Below are positions 1-7,834 of a stretch of 64,000 bases of DNA, piece after piece. Within the stretch, counting starts at the first letter, position 1, and each line of letters begins with the position of its first letter. The notes below the pieces were generated by a model. It made no database searches. It was given only the letters and a program-made list of their open reading frames with translations, and was not told the DNA's origin. This DNA comes from Mycobacterium sp. SM1 (GTDB lineage: Bacteria > Actinomycetota > Actinomycetes > Mycobacteriales > Mycobacteriaceae), in the NCBI RefSeq assembly GCF_018361265.1, contig NZ_JAFLNH010000002.1, positions 496,001 through 560,000 of the forward strand. The letters run 5' to 3'. The translations under genes were made by a program, and so were the position numbers.

Positions 1-1
1 G

Positions 2-376
2 CTCGGTGTCGCGCTGTCGTTTTGGCTGACGGCACCCTACATCGCCGCCGAATCCGTCCGTGATCTGCTTGGCGGGCACCACGCCGACACCTCGCGGATC
101 GGTATCGCACTCACGGGCATCGCATTGTTGCTGATGCCGGTCCTCGGCCGGGCCAAACGGAACCTCGCGATGCGGCTGGGCTCGCTGGCCACCGCCGGCG
201 AGGCCACCCAGAACTACCTGTGCGGCGCCCAGGCTGCCGCGGTTCTGGTCGGTCTTCTCCTCACCGCCGGGTGGCCGGGAGGCCGGTGGTGCGACCCGGT
301 GATCGGTCTGGCCATCGCCGCTGCCGCGGTGTGGCAGGGCATTCGATCCTGGCGGGGCGAAGGCTGCGGCTGCTGA
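2..376 (+). CDS. CDF-like cation transporter / integral membrane protein (Rv3271c homologue), 5' truncated by window edge
   Basis: This is the C-terminal part of a multi-pass membrane protein whose reading frame runs in from the left edge of the window. About 124 residues are visible, with at least three hydrophobic segments (around IGIALTGIALLLMPVLG, AAAVLVGLLLTAGW and PVIGLAIAAAAVW), and the chain ends in a cysteine/glycine tail (GEGCGC). The segment RLGSLATAGEATQNYLCGAQ resembles the fifth and sixth membrane helices of cation diffusion facilitator-like proteins. Its position next to ctpC on the opposite strand matches Rv3271c in M. tuberculosis. The gene converges on ctpC with a 52-nt gap. 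The substrate cannot be told from this fragment, and the true start lies outside the window. Confidence 0.75.
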   Translation, partial: LGVALSFWLTAPYIAAESVRDLLGGHHADTSRIGIALTGIALLLMPVLGRAKRNLAMRLGSLATAGEATQNYLCGAQAAAVLVGLLLTAGWPGGRWCDPVIGLAIAAAAVWQGIRSWRGEGCGC

Positions 377-428
377 ATCGCCGGGCCGGCCGCCGGCATA
401 AGCCCGCCTCCAGCGCCGGCGGTCGCCA

Positions 429-2582
429 CTAGTGGTCGAGGCGGTAACGGATCAGCCGGGAGCTGTTGGCCACGACCGCCACCGAGGAGGCGTTGTGCAG
501 GATCGCCGCCGCCACCGGTGACAAGACCCCACCCGCGCCGATCAGCAGCCCGGCGGCGTTGACCGCGATGGACATGGCATAGTTCTGCCGGATCACGTCG
601 ACGGCCCGGGCACCCAGGTCGCGCACGTCGAGCAGGCGCTGCAGATCGTCGTTGGCCAGCGCGACATCGGCGGTCTCGACGGCGACGTCGGTTCCGGCCA
701 GTCCCATGGCAATCCCGATGTCGGCGGCCGCCAGCGCGGGCGCGTCGTTGATGCCGTCGCCGACCATTCCGACGACGTGACCCTCGTCCTGCAACGCGCG
801 TACCACTTCGAGTTTGTCCTCGGGCAGCACCTCGGCGCGCCACTCGTCGATGCCCAGTTCGCCGGCAACCGCCTCGGCAATTTGAGGGTGATCCCCGGTG
901 AGCATGACGATTCGGCGGATGCCGTTGTCCCGCAACTTCTTCAAGACGTCGACGGCCTCAGGTCGCACTTCGTCGCGCAGGCTGATCAAGCCGACCAGCG
1001 TGCCATCGACGGCGAGCAACAGCGGGGTCTCCGCTTGGCGTCGCAGCTTGTGGACCCACTCGGCCGCTTGGGTGGGCACCTCGACGTTTTCGGCCCGCAA
1101 CAGCGAGGGGCTGCCCAGCAGCAAAGTCCGGCCGTCGGCCCAGGTCCGCATGCCCAGGCCCACCAGCACCTCGCATTCCTCATGCGGCGGAATGCTGATG
1201 CGGCGTTCCTCCGTCGAGCGGATCACCGCCTCGGCCAGCGGGTGACGCGAGTGGATCTCCGAGCTGGCCGCGTAGGCAAGCACCTGCTCGGGTTCCCAAT
1301 CCTTATGCATGGCAATAATATTCGTTACCACGGGCCGCCCGACAGTGAGGGTGCCGGTTTTGTCGAAAACGATGGCGTCCACCTGGCCGGCTTGTTCGAG
1401 GTGCGACCCGCCCTTGATGAGGATCCCGCGGCGGGCGCCGTTGCCGATCGCCGCGCTGATCGCGGTCGGGGTGGCCAGCCCCACCGCGCACGGGCAGGCG
1501 ATGAGCAGCATCGTCATCGCGCGCCGGACCTCACCGGTGATCGCCAGGGTGAGCACGGAAACGATGAACGAGGTGGGCACGAAGCGCCGGGAGAAGTTCT
1601 CGCCGACGGTTTGAATCGGTGCCCGGTCATGCTGGGCCTCTTCGACGCGGGTGATGATGCGGCCGATGGCGGTTTGGCTGCCCACGGCGCGGGCCCGCAC
1701 CACCAGGCGGCCGCGCACCACCACCGAACCGGCGTGAACCGCCGCGCCGGGCAGGATGCTGACGGGCAGGGTTTCCCCGGTGATCGCCGACTGGTCGACA
1801 ACCGCCTCACCCTCGACCACCTCTCCGTCGACCGGGATCGCCACGTGATCGTGCACCACCACCTCGTCGCCGATCCGCACCGAATCGATCGGCACCTGGA
1901 TTTCGCCGCCGCCGGCCAGGCGAATCCACGCGGTGTCCGCGCTGCCGCGCAGCAGCTCCGAAATGGCCCGCCGGGTGCGCCGCAGGGTCAGGTCTTGCAG
2001 GTACTCGCCGATATTGAGCAGCCAGAGCACCGTGAGCGCGACCACGTTCTCGCGCAGCACCAGGCTGGCCACCGTTGCCGCGGACACCAGCGCATCGGTG
2101 CCCGCCCGGCCGGAGCGCATCGAGCGCAAGGCCCCGCGCAGGAACGGATAGCCGGTGAACACCGTGACGCCGGTGGCCACCAGCCGGCCGGTCGGGCCCA
2201 ACAGCGGTGGCCGCGCGAACACGTAGCGGCGCACACCGAGCAGCGCCAAAGCCACGCCACCGGCGACCATGCGCAGCACGTCGGCGCTGCCGATCTCCGC
2301 CGAATGCGGCGCGCGCACCGCGATCAGGCTGACGGGGACATCGGCGGCCGCGCGGAGTGCCGCGAGCACCCCGGCGCGATCGCAGCGTCTCGGCGAATAC
2401 CACACCACCACGGATCCGGTACGGGGATAGGCGTGCGCCGCGCGCACGCCGGGCTGCTTGGCCACCGTGTCCTCCACGGCCACGGCACGACGAGAATCGC
2501 GGTGCACCCACGCAACCCGCACCCGCATCCGTCCAGCGGCGTCCGAAATAACCTGCAGCTCAGGATCGTTCGAGATCGTCAT
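429..2582 (-). CDS. ctpC: P1B-type metal cation-transporting ATPase CtpC
   Basis: This 717-residue P1B ATPase exports transition metals across the plasma membrane. The M. tuberculosis protein is linked to Zn2+ resistance and Mn2+ handling. Visible signatures are the membrane CPC motif (LLIACPCAVGLATPT, about residue 364), the phosphorylation loop DKTGTLTVGRP (Asp about 408), the HP motif SRHPLAEAV and the hinge motif GDGINDAPALAAADIG. The N-terminal 80 residues look like a heavy-metal-associated fold but lack the CxxC pair, as in M. tuberculosis CtpC. The start lies 9 nt downstream of the pacL1 stop, with no convincing Shine-Dalgarno sequence, so translation is probably coupled to pacL1. Length and sequence agree with the known 718-residue family member. 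Confidence 0.96.
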   Translation of the reverse strand: MTISNDPELQVISDAAGRMRVRVAWVHRDSRRAVAVEDTVAKQPGVRAAHAYPRTGSVVVWYSPRRCDRAGVLAALRAAADVPVSLIAVRAPHSAEIGSADVLRMVAGGVALALLGVRRYVFARPPLLGPTGRLVATGVTVFTGYPFLRGALRSMRSGRAGTDALVSAATVASLVLRENVVALTVLWLLNIGEYLQDLTLRRTRRAISELLRGSADTAWIRLAGGGEIQVPIDSVRIGDEVVVHDHVAIPVDGEVVEGEAVVDQSAITGETLPVSILPGAAVHAGSVVVRGRLVVRARAVGSQTAIGRIITRVEEAQHDRAPIQTVGENFSRRFVPTSFIVSVLTLAITGEVRRAMTMLLIACPCAVGLATPTAISAAIGNGARRGILIKGGSHLEQAGQVDAIVFDKTGTLTVGRPVVTNIIAMHKDWEPEQVLAYAASSEIHSRHPLAEAVIRSTEERRISIPPHEECEVLVGLGMRTWADGRTLLLGSPSLLRAENVEVPTQAAEWVHKLRRQAETPLLLAVDGTLVGLISLRDEVRPEAVDVLKKLRDNGIRRIVMLTGDHPQIAEAVAGELGIDEWRAEVLPEDKLEVVRALQDEGHVVGMVGDGINDAPALAAADIGIAMGLAGTDVAVETADVALANDDLQRLLDVRDLGARAVDVIRQNYAMSIAVNAAGLLIGAGGVLSPVAAAILHNASSVAVVANSSRLIRYRLDH

Positions 2583-2591
2583 GTCAGGGGG

Positions 2592-2873
2592 TCAGTGCTC
2601 GTGCCGCTCGGTGTCGGTTCCGGCCGGGGCCGGCACCTCTTCGCCGATGCGGTCCCGGGCTTCGGCCATCACGTCGGCCAGCTTCAGCCGGGCCGACTCC
2701 GCCGCCTCCTCGGCCCGCCGGGTGCCGCGCAACCCCCATTCCGCCGCGGTGACCGCGGCCCGGTGTAACGGAACTTTGGCCGCGGCCTTGCGCAGCGCCT
2801 CATAGCCGGCCGCCCCGATCACCCCGCTGAGTGCCAGGGTGGCCGTTCTCGCAAACAGTCGGTGCATTGCCAT
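2592..2873 (-). CDS. pacL1: PacL1-like small membrane metal chaperone (DUF1490), partner of CtpC
   Basis: This 93-residue protein has an N-terminal hydrophobic helix (ATLALSGVIGAAGYEAL) followed by a basic and acidic helical stretch rich in Ala, Arg and Glu. It matches Rv3269/PacL1, which forms membrane platforms with CtpC in M. tuberculosis and binds zinc through a C-terminal Asp/His motif. Here the tail ends TERHEH, so two histidines and acidic residues are kept, but the motif is shorter than the DLHDHDH-type ending I remember for M. tuberculosis. The first ATG is preceded by AGAGGAAGG on the coding strand at good spacing, which favours this start over the ATG two codons later. It is the first gene of the pacL1-ctpC operon. 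Confidence 0.9.
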   Translation of the reverse strand: MAMHRLFARTATLALSGVIGAAGYEALRKAAAKVPLHRAAVTAAEWGLRGTRRAEEAAESARLKLADVMAEARDRIGEEVPAPAGTDTERHEH

Positions 2874-3185
2874 CGTTTAGCCTTCCTCTGTGCTGCGTTG
2901 TTCGACACCACCGATCGCCACGATAACATAAATATATCGCTATACCAATATGTTTTACCGGGGCGGACGACCAATGCTAGGCTGGGTGGGCCAGCCGTCC
3001 AGGATGTGGCGGGGTGTGCGGCCGCAGCGTTGCGGCAGCCGGTAGCTCAGCGATCCCGCCGGCGCCGGCATGGGGGCACAGCAGCACCCCCGGCGGCGTC
3101 GCAACCCACGCAGTGGCGGGTCAAAGCGGACGCGTGTAACCGGTTTTGCCTACTGAAAAGGTTTCCGCCCGGAAGGGTGTGTGCG
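2874..3185. promoter_or_regulatory. Divergent intergenic region upstream of pacL1-ctpC and the interrupted WS/DGAT gene; AT-rich candidate metal operator
   Basis: This 312-nt gap separates divergent genes. Bases 2921-2956 form a strikingly AT-rich island in a GC-rich genome. It contains an imperfect inverted repeat at 2925-2954, with outer arms AACATA and TATGTT and an inner TATA-rich core around ATATATCGCTATA. AT-rich dyads of this kind are typical of ArsR/SmtB-family metal-sensor operators and of promoters. Its place 50-80 nt upstream of pacL1 fits metal control of the pacL1-ctpC operon, which is an inference. The remaining 230 nt towards the WS/DGAT gene are GC-rich, and I see no further gene in them. 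Confidence 0.45.
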
Positions 3186-3875
3186 ATGCCGCTACCCATG
3201 TCGGCCGCCGACGCGGTGTTTTTGGCCGCCGAGACACCGAAGCGGCCGATGCATCTCGGCGCGCTGGCGTTGCTGAGCGGCCCCGAGGGCAGTCACACCG
3301 GCTACGTGTGGGAGATGTTCGCCGCGGCGTTGGCCCGCGAGCGGGTGGCGCCGCTGTGGCGACGGCGTCCGCGCCGCTCACTTGCTTCGCTCGGGCAGTG
3401 GTATTGGCATACCGATGCCAGCGCCGACCTGTCCTACCACGTGCGGCTAAGCGCGTTGCCGCGCAACGCCGGCATGGCCGGGTTGTGGGAATTGGTTGCA
3501 GAACTTCATTCCGAGATGCTGGACCGCTCCCGGCCGTTGTGGCAATTGCACGTGATCGAGGGCCTGCCCGACCAGCGCTACGCGCTGTACGTCAAGACCC
3601 ACCACGCCATGGCCGACGGCGTCTCGGCGATGGGCCTGCTGCAGCGAGCCGTCAGCGCCGACCCGCATCGGCGCGGCATGCCCGCGATGTGGGAACTCGC
3701 CGAGCCGACACCATCATCAGTTGCCGCCGGGGGCCGGGCCGGTCCGCTGGGCGCCGCCCGCCGGATGGTGGGGACCGCCGAAGAGCTGGCCGGCATGGTG
3801 CCCGCGCTGGCCGACACCGCCTGGCGGGCGCTGCGCGGCCGGGGTGGCCCGCTGAGCCTGGCCGCGCCGCATACC

Positions 3876-4090
3876 GTTCCTAAACACTGAGCGAAACTGA
3901 GTTTTGCTCAGTGGGCAGCCCCGAACGGTGTTGGGTCGCCTGACTTCCCGCGTTCTTCGCCCCGGTCGGACAAGCGGATCGTGTCCGTGGTCCCGGCCCG
4001 GGGTGGCGGGTTGTCTCACGCTCCCGGCCGCCAGATTCGGCCTGCGTGGTCCGATGCTCAGCCACATCACTCTGGTGTGGTTGAGGCGGT
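3876..4090 (-). ncRNA. Candidate omega-RNA at the tnpB-side end of IS607 copy 1
   Basis: TnpB guide (omega) RNAs are transcribed from the 3' end of tnpB through the element end into the flank, which supplies the guide. Here the last roughly 70 codons of tnpB (after about residue 470) show no protein family signal, and the element ends about 4 nt after the stop, so any scaffold must overlap the coding sequence. A strong hairpin at 3885-3913 (12 bp with one G-U pair, arms CACTGAGCGAAA and TTTTGCTCAGTG) lies at the very end. The predicted guide in this copy starts GGTATGCGGCGCGGCCAGGC, read from the flank. Only the hairpin and the arrangement are observed; the RNA is inferred. Confidence 0.4.
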
Positions 4091-5496
4091 GCCACGCGTC
4101 GCCGGATCCGATGTCCGAGGGCGCGCCGTCCGATCGCCACGCTCGCGGCGTGGTGGCGGGTGGTCTGTGGATGGTGTGCGGCCAGTGGTTTGTGCCAGTG
4201 CTGGGCGCCCCACTTGCTGGTGTAGGCGGGGTCGACGGCGATCACGCTGATCCCTGCCCCGGTTGCCATGGCGAGTAGTCGAGCGCGCAGTTTGGCGGTT
4301 GGCATGCCCGAGATGACGTGGCGGAACCTGTGTTTGCGGCCGTGCTTTTCGCGAGTCTTGCTGTCGGTGAAGTCGAGGTCCTCGACCGCGATCGCCGTGA
4401 TCGCGTTGTCGGTGACCCAATGCAGCAGCCGGGTCAGGGCGTGGCGGACTTGGGCGTCGCGGCGGTCGGCGGCGCCGCAGAGGTCATAGCCGAACGTGCG
4501 CGGGGAGCCGATCGGGTTGCCGTGAGGGTCGAGGCGCCAAGCGGCGAGGTGATCAGCGTTCATGTCCACCCCGACCAGTTCCCCGGCGCGCAGCGACTCC
4601 AGCGGGACCGCCTGTGCCGGCGTGCGCCGCCAGGCAGCGTCAAGATACCAGCGCTGCTTATCGGGGCAGAAGTGGATGCGGTAAGCCACCGCCCGGTCGA
4701 CGGCCACCCGCTGGGCCCATTCGGCGCCGCGATGCGCAAACTCCACCCTGCCGCAGAAGACGTAGCGGCCGTGCGGGCCGTTCGCCAAGTGCGCCAACGC
4801 AGCCGGTAGGCGCAGCGACAGCTCACCCTCACCGGTGACGCGGATGGTTTCGTTGCCCCAGCGTTTACCCGACTCGCCATCAGCAGACAAAAACCAGCGG
4901 GCCGCTTGCCACTGATCTCGCCACCGCGCCTCGGTGAGCCCGGCCTGGGCCAGGTGGTGGCGTTTGCGCAACAGCTGTTTGCCGCCGCGCACCACGCTCA
5001 CATGACCGGCTGCCCGGTCAGCCTCCACCCGCGCGAGCCGTGCTTGCAGGTCCGCCAGACGCCGTGATTTGGCGAACCACTCCTGGCGGCTGCGGTAGCC
5101 GCCCGGCATACCGTCGACGCCTTTTGATCCCAACTCCTGGGCGAGCCGGTGGCGGATCATCGCGATCCCGTCGCGCAGGGATTGGGCGTGCGCGTATTGC
5201 GCGCGCCGCGCCAGCCCCCACTGGTCGTGCGTGGCTTTGGTGATGGCGCCCGCCCAGCGCGCCGTCGACTCCACGGTCAGGCCGCGTTTGCGCTCGGCCC
5301 AGGCGTCCTTGCCGTGGCCCACACCGGCGCGCACCCGCGCCGCCAGATCAGCGCCGGCCAGCCCGCCCAAGTGGGCACCCACCTGACGCAGCACGTCTTC
5401 GTCGGCGGCGGTGAGTCCTTTCAGCCGGGTGCGTATGCACACACCCGTCGCCGGGTCGGCGACAAACGGTGCAGCGATCTGGCGCAGGATGGTCAT
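3880..5496 (-). CDS. tnpB: IS607-family TnpB, variant RuvC with no zinc ribbon (copy 1)
   Basis: TnpB proteins are RNA-guided nucleases or accessory proteins of IS200/IS605 and IS607 elements. This 538-residue member has a recognisable RuvC-I strand (ELVGVDMNADHL, Asp311), RuvC-II (AIAVEDLDFTDSK, Glu372) and the VDPAYTS strand at 421-427. The CxxC...CxxC zinc ribbon that normally follows is replaced by a short Trp/His segment (KWGAQHWHKP). At the RuvC-III site, where Asp is expected, the chain reads TTRHHAASVAIGRRALGH (about 445-462). From about residue 470 on, the chain is low-complexity and looks like translated non-coding RNA sequence. The start ATG is 45 nt after the tnpA stop. Whether it cleaves DNA is uncertain. 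Confidence 0.85.
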   Translation of the reverse strand: MTILRQIAAPFVADPATGVCIRTRLKGLTAADEDVLRQVGAHLGGLAGADLAARVRAGVGHGKDAWAERKRGLTVESTARWAGAITKATHDQWGLARRAQYAHAQSLRDGIAMIRHRLAQELGSKGVDGMPGGYRSRQEWFAKSRRLADLQARLARVEADRAAGHVSVVRGGKQLLRKRHHLAQAGLTEARWRDQWQAARWFLSADGESGKRWGNETIRVTGEGELSLRLPAALAHLANGPHGRYVFCGRVEFAHRGAEWAQRVAVDRAVAYRIHFCPDKQRWYLDAAWRRTPAQAVPLESLRAGELVGVDMNADHLAAWRLDPHGNPIGSPRTFGYDLCGAADRRDAQVRHALTRLLHWVTDNAITAIAVEDLDFTDSKTREKHGRKHRFRHVISGMPTAKLRARLLAMATGAGISVIAVDPAYTSKWGAQHWHKPLAAHHPQTTRHHAASVAIGRRALGHRIRRRVAPPQPHQSDVAEHRTTQAESGGRERETTRHPGPGPRTRSACPTGAKNAGSQATQHRSGLPTEQNSVSLSV

Positions 5497-5541
5497 GACG
5501 GCCGCCTTCGCGCAGACCTTGACCGCAACGCCCGCCGCAGC

Positions 5542-6165
5542 TCATCCATGACCGGCATCATCCACCCGGCCTCCGACAACAGCCTTGGGGCCGATGTCGC
5601 GCTGCGCGCAGCCCACCGCTTTTAACGCGCGGTTTCGAGCGCTTCGGCGACCATAGAGTCGTGCGCAGAACCAAGTGAGCACATCCACCATGTCGCGCAC
5701 CAGATCATCGGTCACCTCATCGTCGTCGAGCACCACCAGCCGCCGGGCGTGCGCGGCAAGCGCGGACTCGACCAGCTCGGTGTTCATCCGACCCAACCGA
5801 TCCCGATGCTCCACCACCACCACGGTCACCTTCGGATCAGCCAACAACCGTCGCACCTTGGCCCGCGACCCGTTCATCCCCGAGCCGACTTCGGCCTCCA
5901 CCCGCACCACCTGGCCACCGGCCTGCGCGGCCCAGCCAGTCAGCCGAGCGACCTGCCGGTCCAAATCGGACCTCTGATCATGGGAGGACACCCGCGCATA
6001 CAACCCGAACGCGGCGGTTCCCGACTCACCAGGCGCGTCCGGGGACACCAACACCGAGCGGGAATTCACCCGCACCGCCGGCACCGGCAACGTGCCCTCC
6101 CGAAACCAGCGGTACGCCGTCTGCGGATGCACACCCTGAGCACGCGCCCACTCCGTCAGGTTCAC
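5542..6165 (-). CDS. tnpA: IS607-family serine recombinase TnpA (copy 1)
   Basis: This 207-residue transposase has an N-terminal MerR-like helix-turn-helix (LTEWARAQGVHPQTAYRWFREGTLPVPAV) followed by a serine-recombinase catalytic domain. The domain shows YARVS with the nucleophile Ser60, then DLDRQV, and the arginine-rich active-site block EHRDRLGRMN (about 119-128). It would catalyse strand exchange at GG dinucleotides. The start is a GTG (plus-strand CAC at 6163-6165), chosen because it gives the complete HTH. It differs from the copy at 62074-62697 at four residues (Asn2/Ser, one Arg/Gly, one Arg/Gln, one Asp/Gly). All catalytic residues are intact in both copies, so both could be active. 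Confidence 0.93.
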   Translation of the reverse strand: MNLTEWARAQGVHPQTAYRWFREGTLPVPAVRVNSRSVLVSPDAPGESGTAAFGLYARVSSHDQRSDLDRQVARLTGWAAQAGGQVVRVEAEVGSGMNGSRAKVRRLLADPKVTVVVVEHRDRLGRMNTELVESALAAHARRLVVLDDDEVTDDLVRDMVDVLTWFCARLYGRRSARNRALKAVGCAQRDIGPKAVVGGRVDDAGHG

Positions 6166-7111
6166 ACCACCAGCACACTCACTAGAACGCTCATACGCTC
6201 ACTATCACTCAGTATTCCGCCAACTGCTCCGCACCCCACTGAACGTGGCCATGGGCACCTCCCGGGCCTTTGCCGGTTGCACCTTCCCGATCGAGCGGCT
6301 GCGGCTGGTGGCCAAGCACGCCGACGCCACCCTCAACGACGTCGTGCTTGCGATGTGCGCAGGGGCGCTGCGGCGCTATCTGCTTGCCCGCGAGGCGCTG
6401 CCGGCCGTGCCGCTGGTCGCGATGGTGCCCGTGTCGCTGCGCGCCGCGGAGAACGTCGGGGCGAGGGGTGACGTTCCCGGCAACAAGATCGGGACGTTGA
6501 TGTGCGCGCTGGGGACACACCTGGCCGATCCGGCCGAGCGGCTGGCGGCGGTGCGGGCCAGCATGCGCGAGGGCAAGGCCGCGCTCGCGGGCCGAAGCCA
6601 GCTGCAGGTGCTGGCGATGAGCGCGCTGGGCGCTGCCCCGCTCGCGCTCGCCATGGTGCTCGGCCGCGCGCCCGGGACGCCACGCCCACCGAACGTCATG
6701 ATTTCCAACGTTCCCGGCCCCGCGGGACCCCTGTTTTGGAACGGCGCCCGCCTGGAAGCGCTCTATCCGGTGTCGGTGCCCGTCGACGGGCAGACCCTCA
6801 ACATCACCTGCACCAGCGTCAACGGTCAGATGTCGTTCGGCCTGACCGGTTGCCGCCGCGCCGTTCCGCAGATCGGCGCGCTGGCCGATCTGCTGGGCCG
6901 CGAGCTGGATGCGCTTGACGCCTTCCATCGGCTTCCGCAAGAAAAGCGGCGCGATCCGCACCGGGATCGACGGCCACGCCGGCGCCGGGGTTCGCCTGGA
7001 TCCGGCCAGGGCCCGCTTGGGGGGCCGTCGTTCGTGCCGTCACACCCGCACAAGCCTCCCGGGCGGCGGTGACCGGCACCGCCGGGGGGCGCGCCCGCCG
7101 GGCCGGCGGGG

Positions 7112-7834
7112 CTACCGCAGGACCCGGGTGACCTTCTCGGTCTCGATCCTGCGCGGCAGCGCCACGGGATCGGGATTGGCGACCTGCACCAATGACGCGC
7201 CGACCGCCAGGATGGCCAGCAAACCATCGACCCAGTCGCGGGGCTGGTCCCACGCCAGAGTCGAGAGCACACGGTCGGCAGACGTCAACCCCCGTGCAGC
7301 CGCCGAGCTTTCACAGGCATCCAGGACCTCGCCGACCGTGCGGCCGGCCAGCGCCGGGCCGGGATGGGGCTCGGGGATGATCCGGTCGCCGTGCACCCGC
7401 ACCGCCGTGGCGTAGTCGGTGACGCCCACCGGCAGATCCGGCGCCGGCCGCCCGAACGGATCCAGCGAGAGCACCGCTACCTCGCCGCGGCCGTCGACGG
7501 CCGCGTCCGCGGCGGCCACCCGCCCAACGGTGCAGAACGCGACATCGGCGGGCCCGCCGGGCACGGCCTCGGCGCCGACCCACCAGATCCCGAACAGCAC
7601 CGCCGCGGTCTGCCAGTGCGCCGGTAGCAGCACGGCGACCCGGCAGCCCGGCCCGGCGCCCAGTTCGTCGCGCACCAGGTTGCCGGTCTTGGCGGCCCAG
7701 TTGGCCAAAGTGGCCGCGGACAGCTCGATGCGCTCGCCGGCAGCATCGTCGTAGTAGGTGATGCGCGGCCCCACCGGGTCGGCGCGCAGCATCGGACCCA
7801 GGATCGCTTCGGTGAGCGTCGTCAGCTCACACAC
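7112..7834 (-). CDS. TIGR03089 family protein (Rv3268 homologue)
   Basis: This 240-residue protein resembles the N-terminal part of AMP-binding (acyl-CoA synthetase-like) enzymes. An ANL-fold signature is visible in TYYDDAAGERIELSAATLANWAAKTGNLVRDELGAGPGCRVAVLLPAHWQTAAVLFG. The chain is far too short for a full adenylating enzyme and lacks the P-loop-like and catalytic lysine regions, as is normal for this actinobacterial family. Its function is unknown. The GTG start overlaps the 3' end of the LCP-family gene by 13 nt, so the two are co-transcribed and probably translationally coupled. Confidence 0.88.
   Translation of the reverse strand: MCELTTLTEAILGPMLRADPVGPRITYYDDAAGERIELSAATLANWAAKTGNLVRDELGAGPGCRVAVLLPAHWQTAAVLFGIWWVGAEAVPGGPADVAFCTVGRVAAADAAVDGRGEVAVLSLDPFGRPAPDLPVGVTDYATAVRVHGDRIIPEPHPGPALAGRTVGEVLDACESSAAARGLTSADRVLSTLAWDQPRDWVDGLLAILAVGASLVQVANPDPVALPRRIETEKVTRVLR

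Larger units (their letters stand above)
3876..6235 (-). mobile_element. IS607-family insertion sequence, copy 1 (tnpA + tnpB), 2360 bp
   Basis: Comparison with the second copy (60408-62767) shows sequence identity from base 3873 to 6237 apart from about ten substitutions. Requiring the split WS/DGAT frame and the entC tail to be restored places the element at 3876-6235, with the junction in a run of C (G on the element's coding strand). IS607 elements use a serine recombinase, target GG dinucleotides and make no target duplication, which is what is seen. The element encodes tnpA (207 aa) and tnpB (538 aa) on the minus strand, 45 nt apart. The tnpB stop is only about 4 nt from the element's end. 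Confidence 0.92.
3186..7072 (+). pseudogene. Wax ester synthase/diacylglycerol acyltransferase (WS/DGAT) gene split by an IS607-family element
   Basis: The two halves are 3186-3875 and 6236-7072. Joining them across the insertion restores an open frame of 508 residues (AAPHT followed by PLNVA), the usual size for this family, which makes triacylglycerol or wax esters from acyl-CoA at the membrane. The 5' half carries the catalytic motif HHAMADG (His139, His140, Asp144, Gly145). The 3' half carries the conserved LNDVVLAMCAGALRRYL and PNVMISNVPGP blocks. The start ATG has GGAAGGG nine bases upstream. The insertion lies after about residue 230, so no full-length enzyme can be made. A gene of this type is not present at this site in M. 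tuberculosis as I remember it. A truncated N-terminal product ending four codons into the element is possible. Confidence 0.88.

Noticed and set aside
777..2768. A 663-codon open frame on the plus strand opposite ctpC
   Set aside because: It is the antisense shadow of a high-GC P-type ATPase gene, with His/Arg/Gly-rich composition and no family signal. Similar long shadows occur opposite sahH (24569-26035) and secA1 (36275-37528).
3876..3913. Terminal inverted repeats for the 2360-bp element
   Set aside because: The end hairpin is present only at the tnpB side and has no inverted counterpart at the tnpA side, as expected for IS607 rather than a DDE element.
6245..7072. A separate small acyltransferase gene starting at GTG 6245
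   Set aside because: It is the 3' half of the split WS/DGAT gene. Joining across the IS restores one frame, and the GTG is an internal Val codon.
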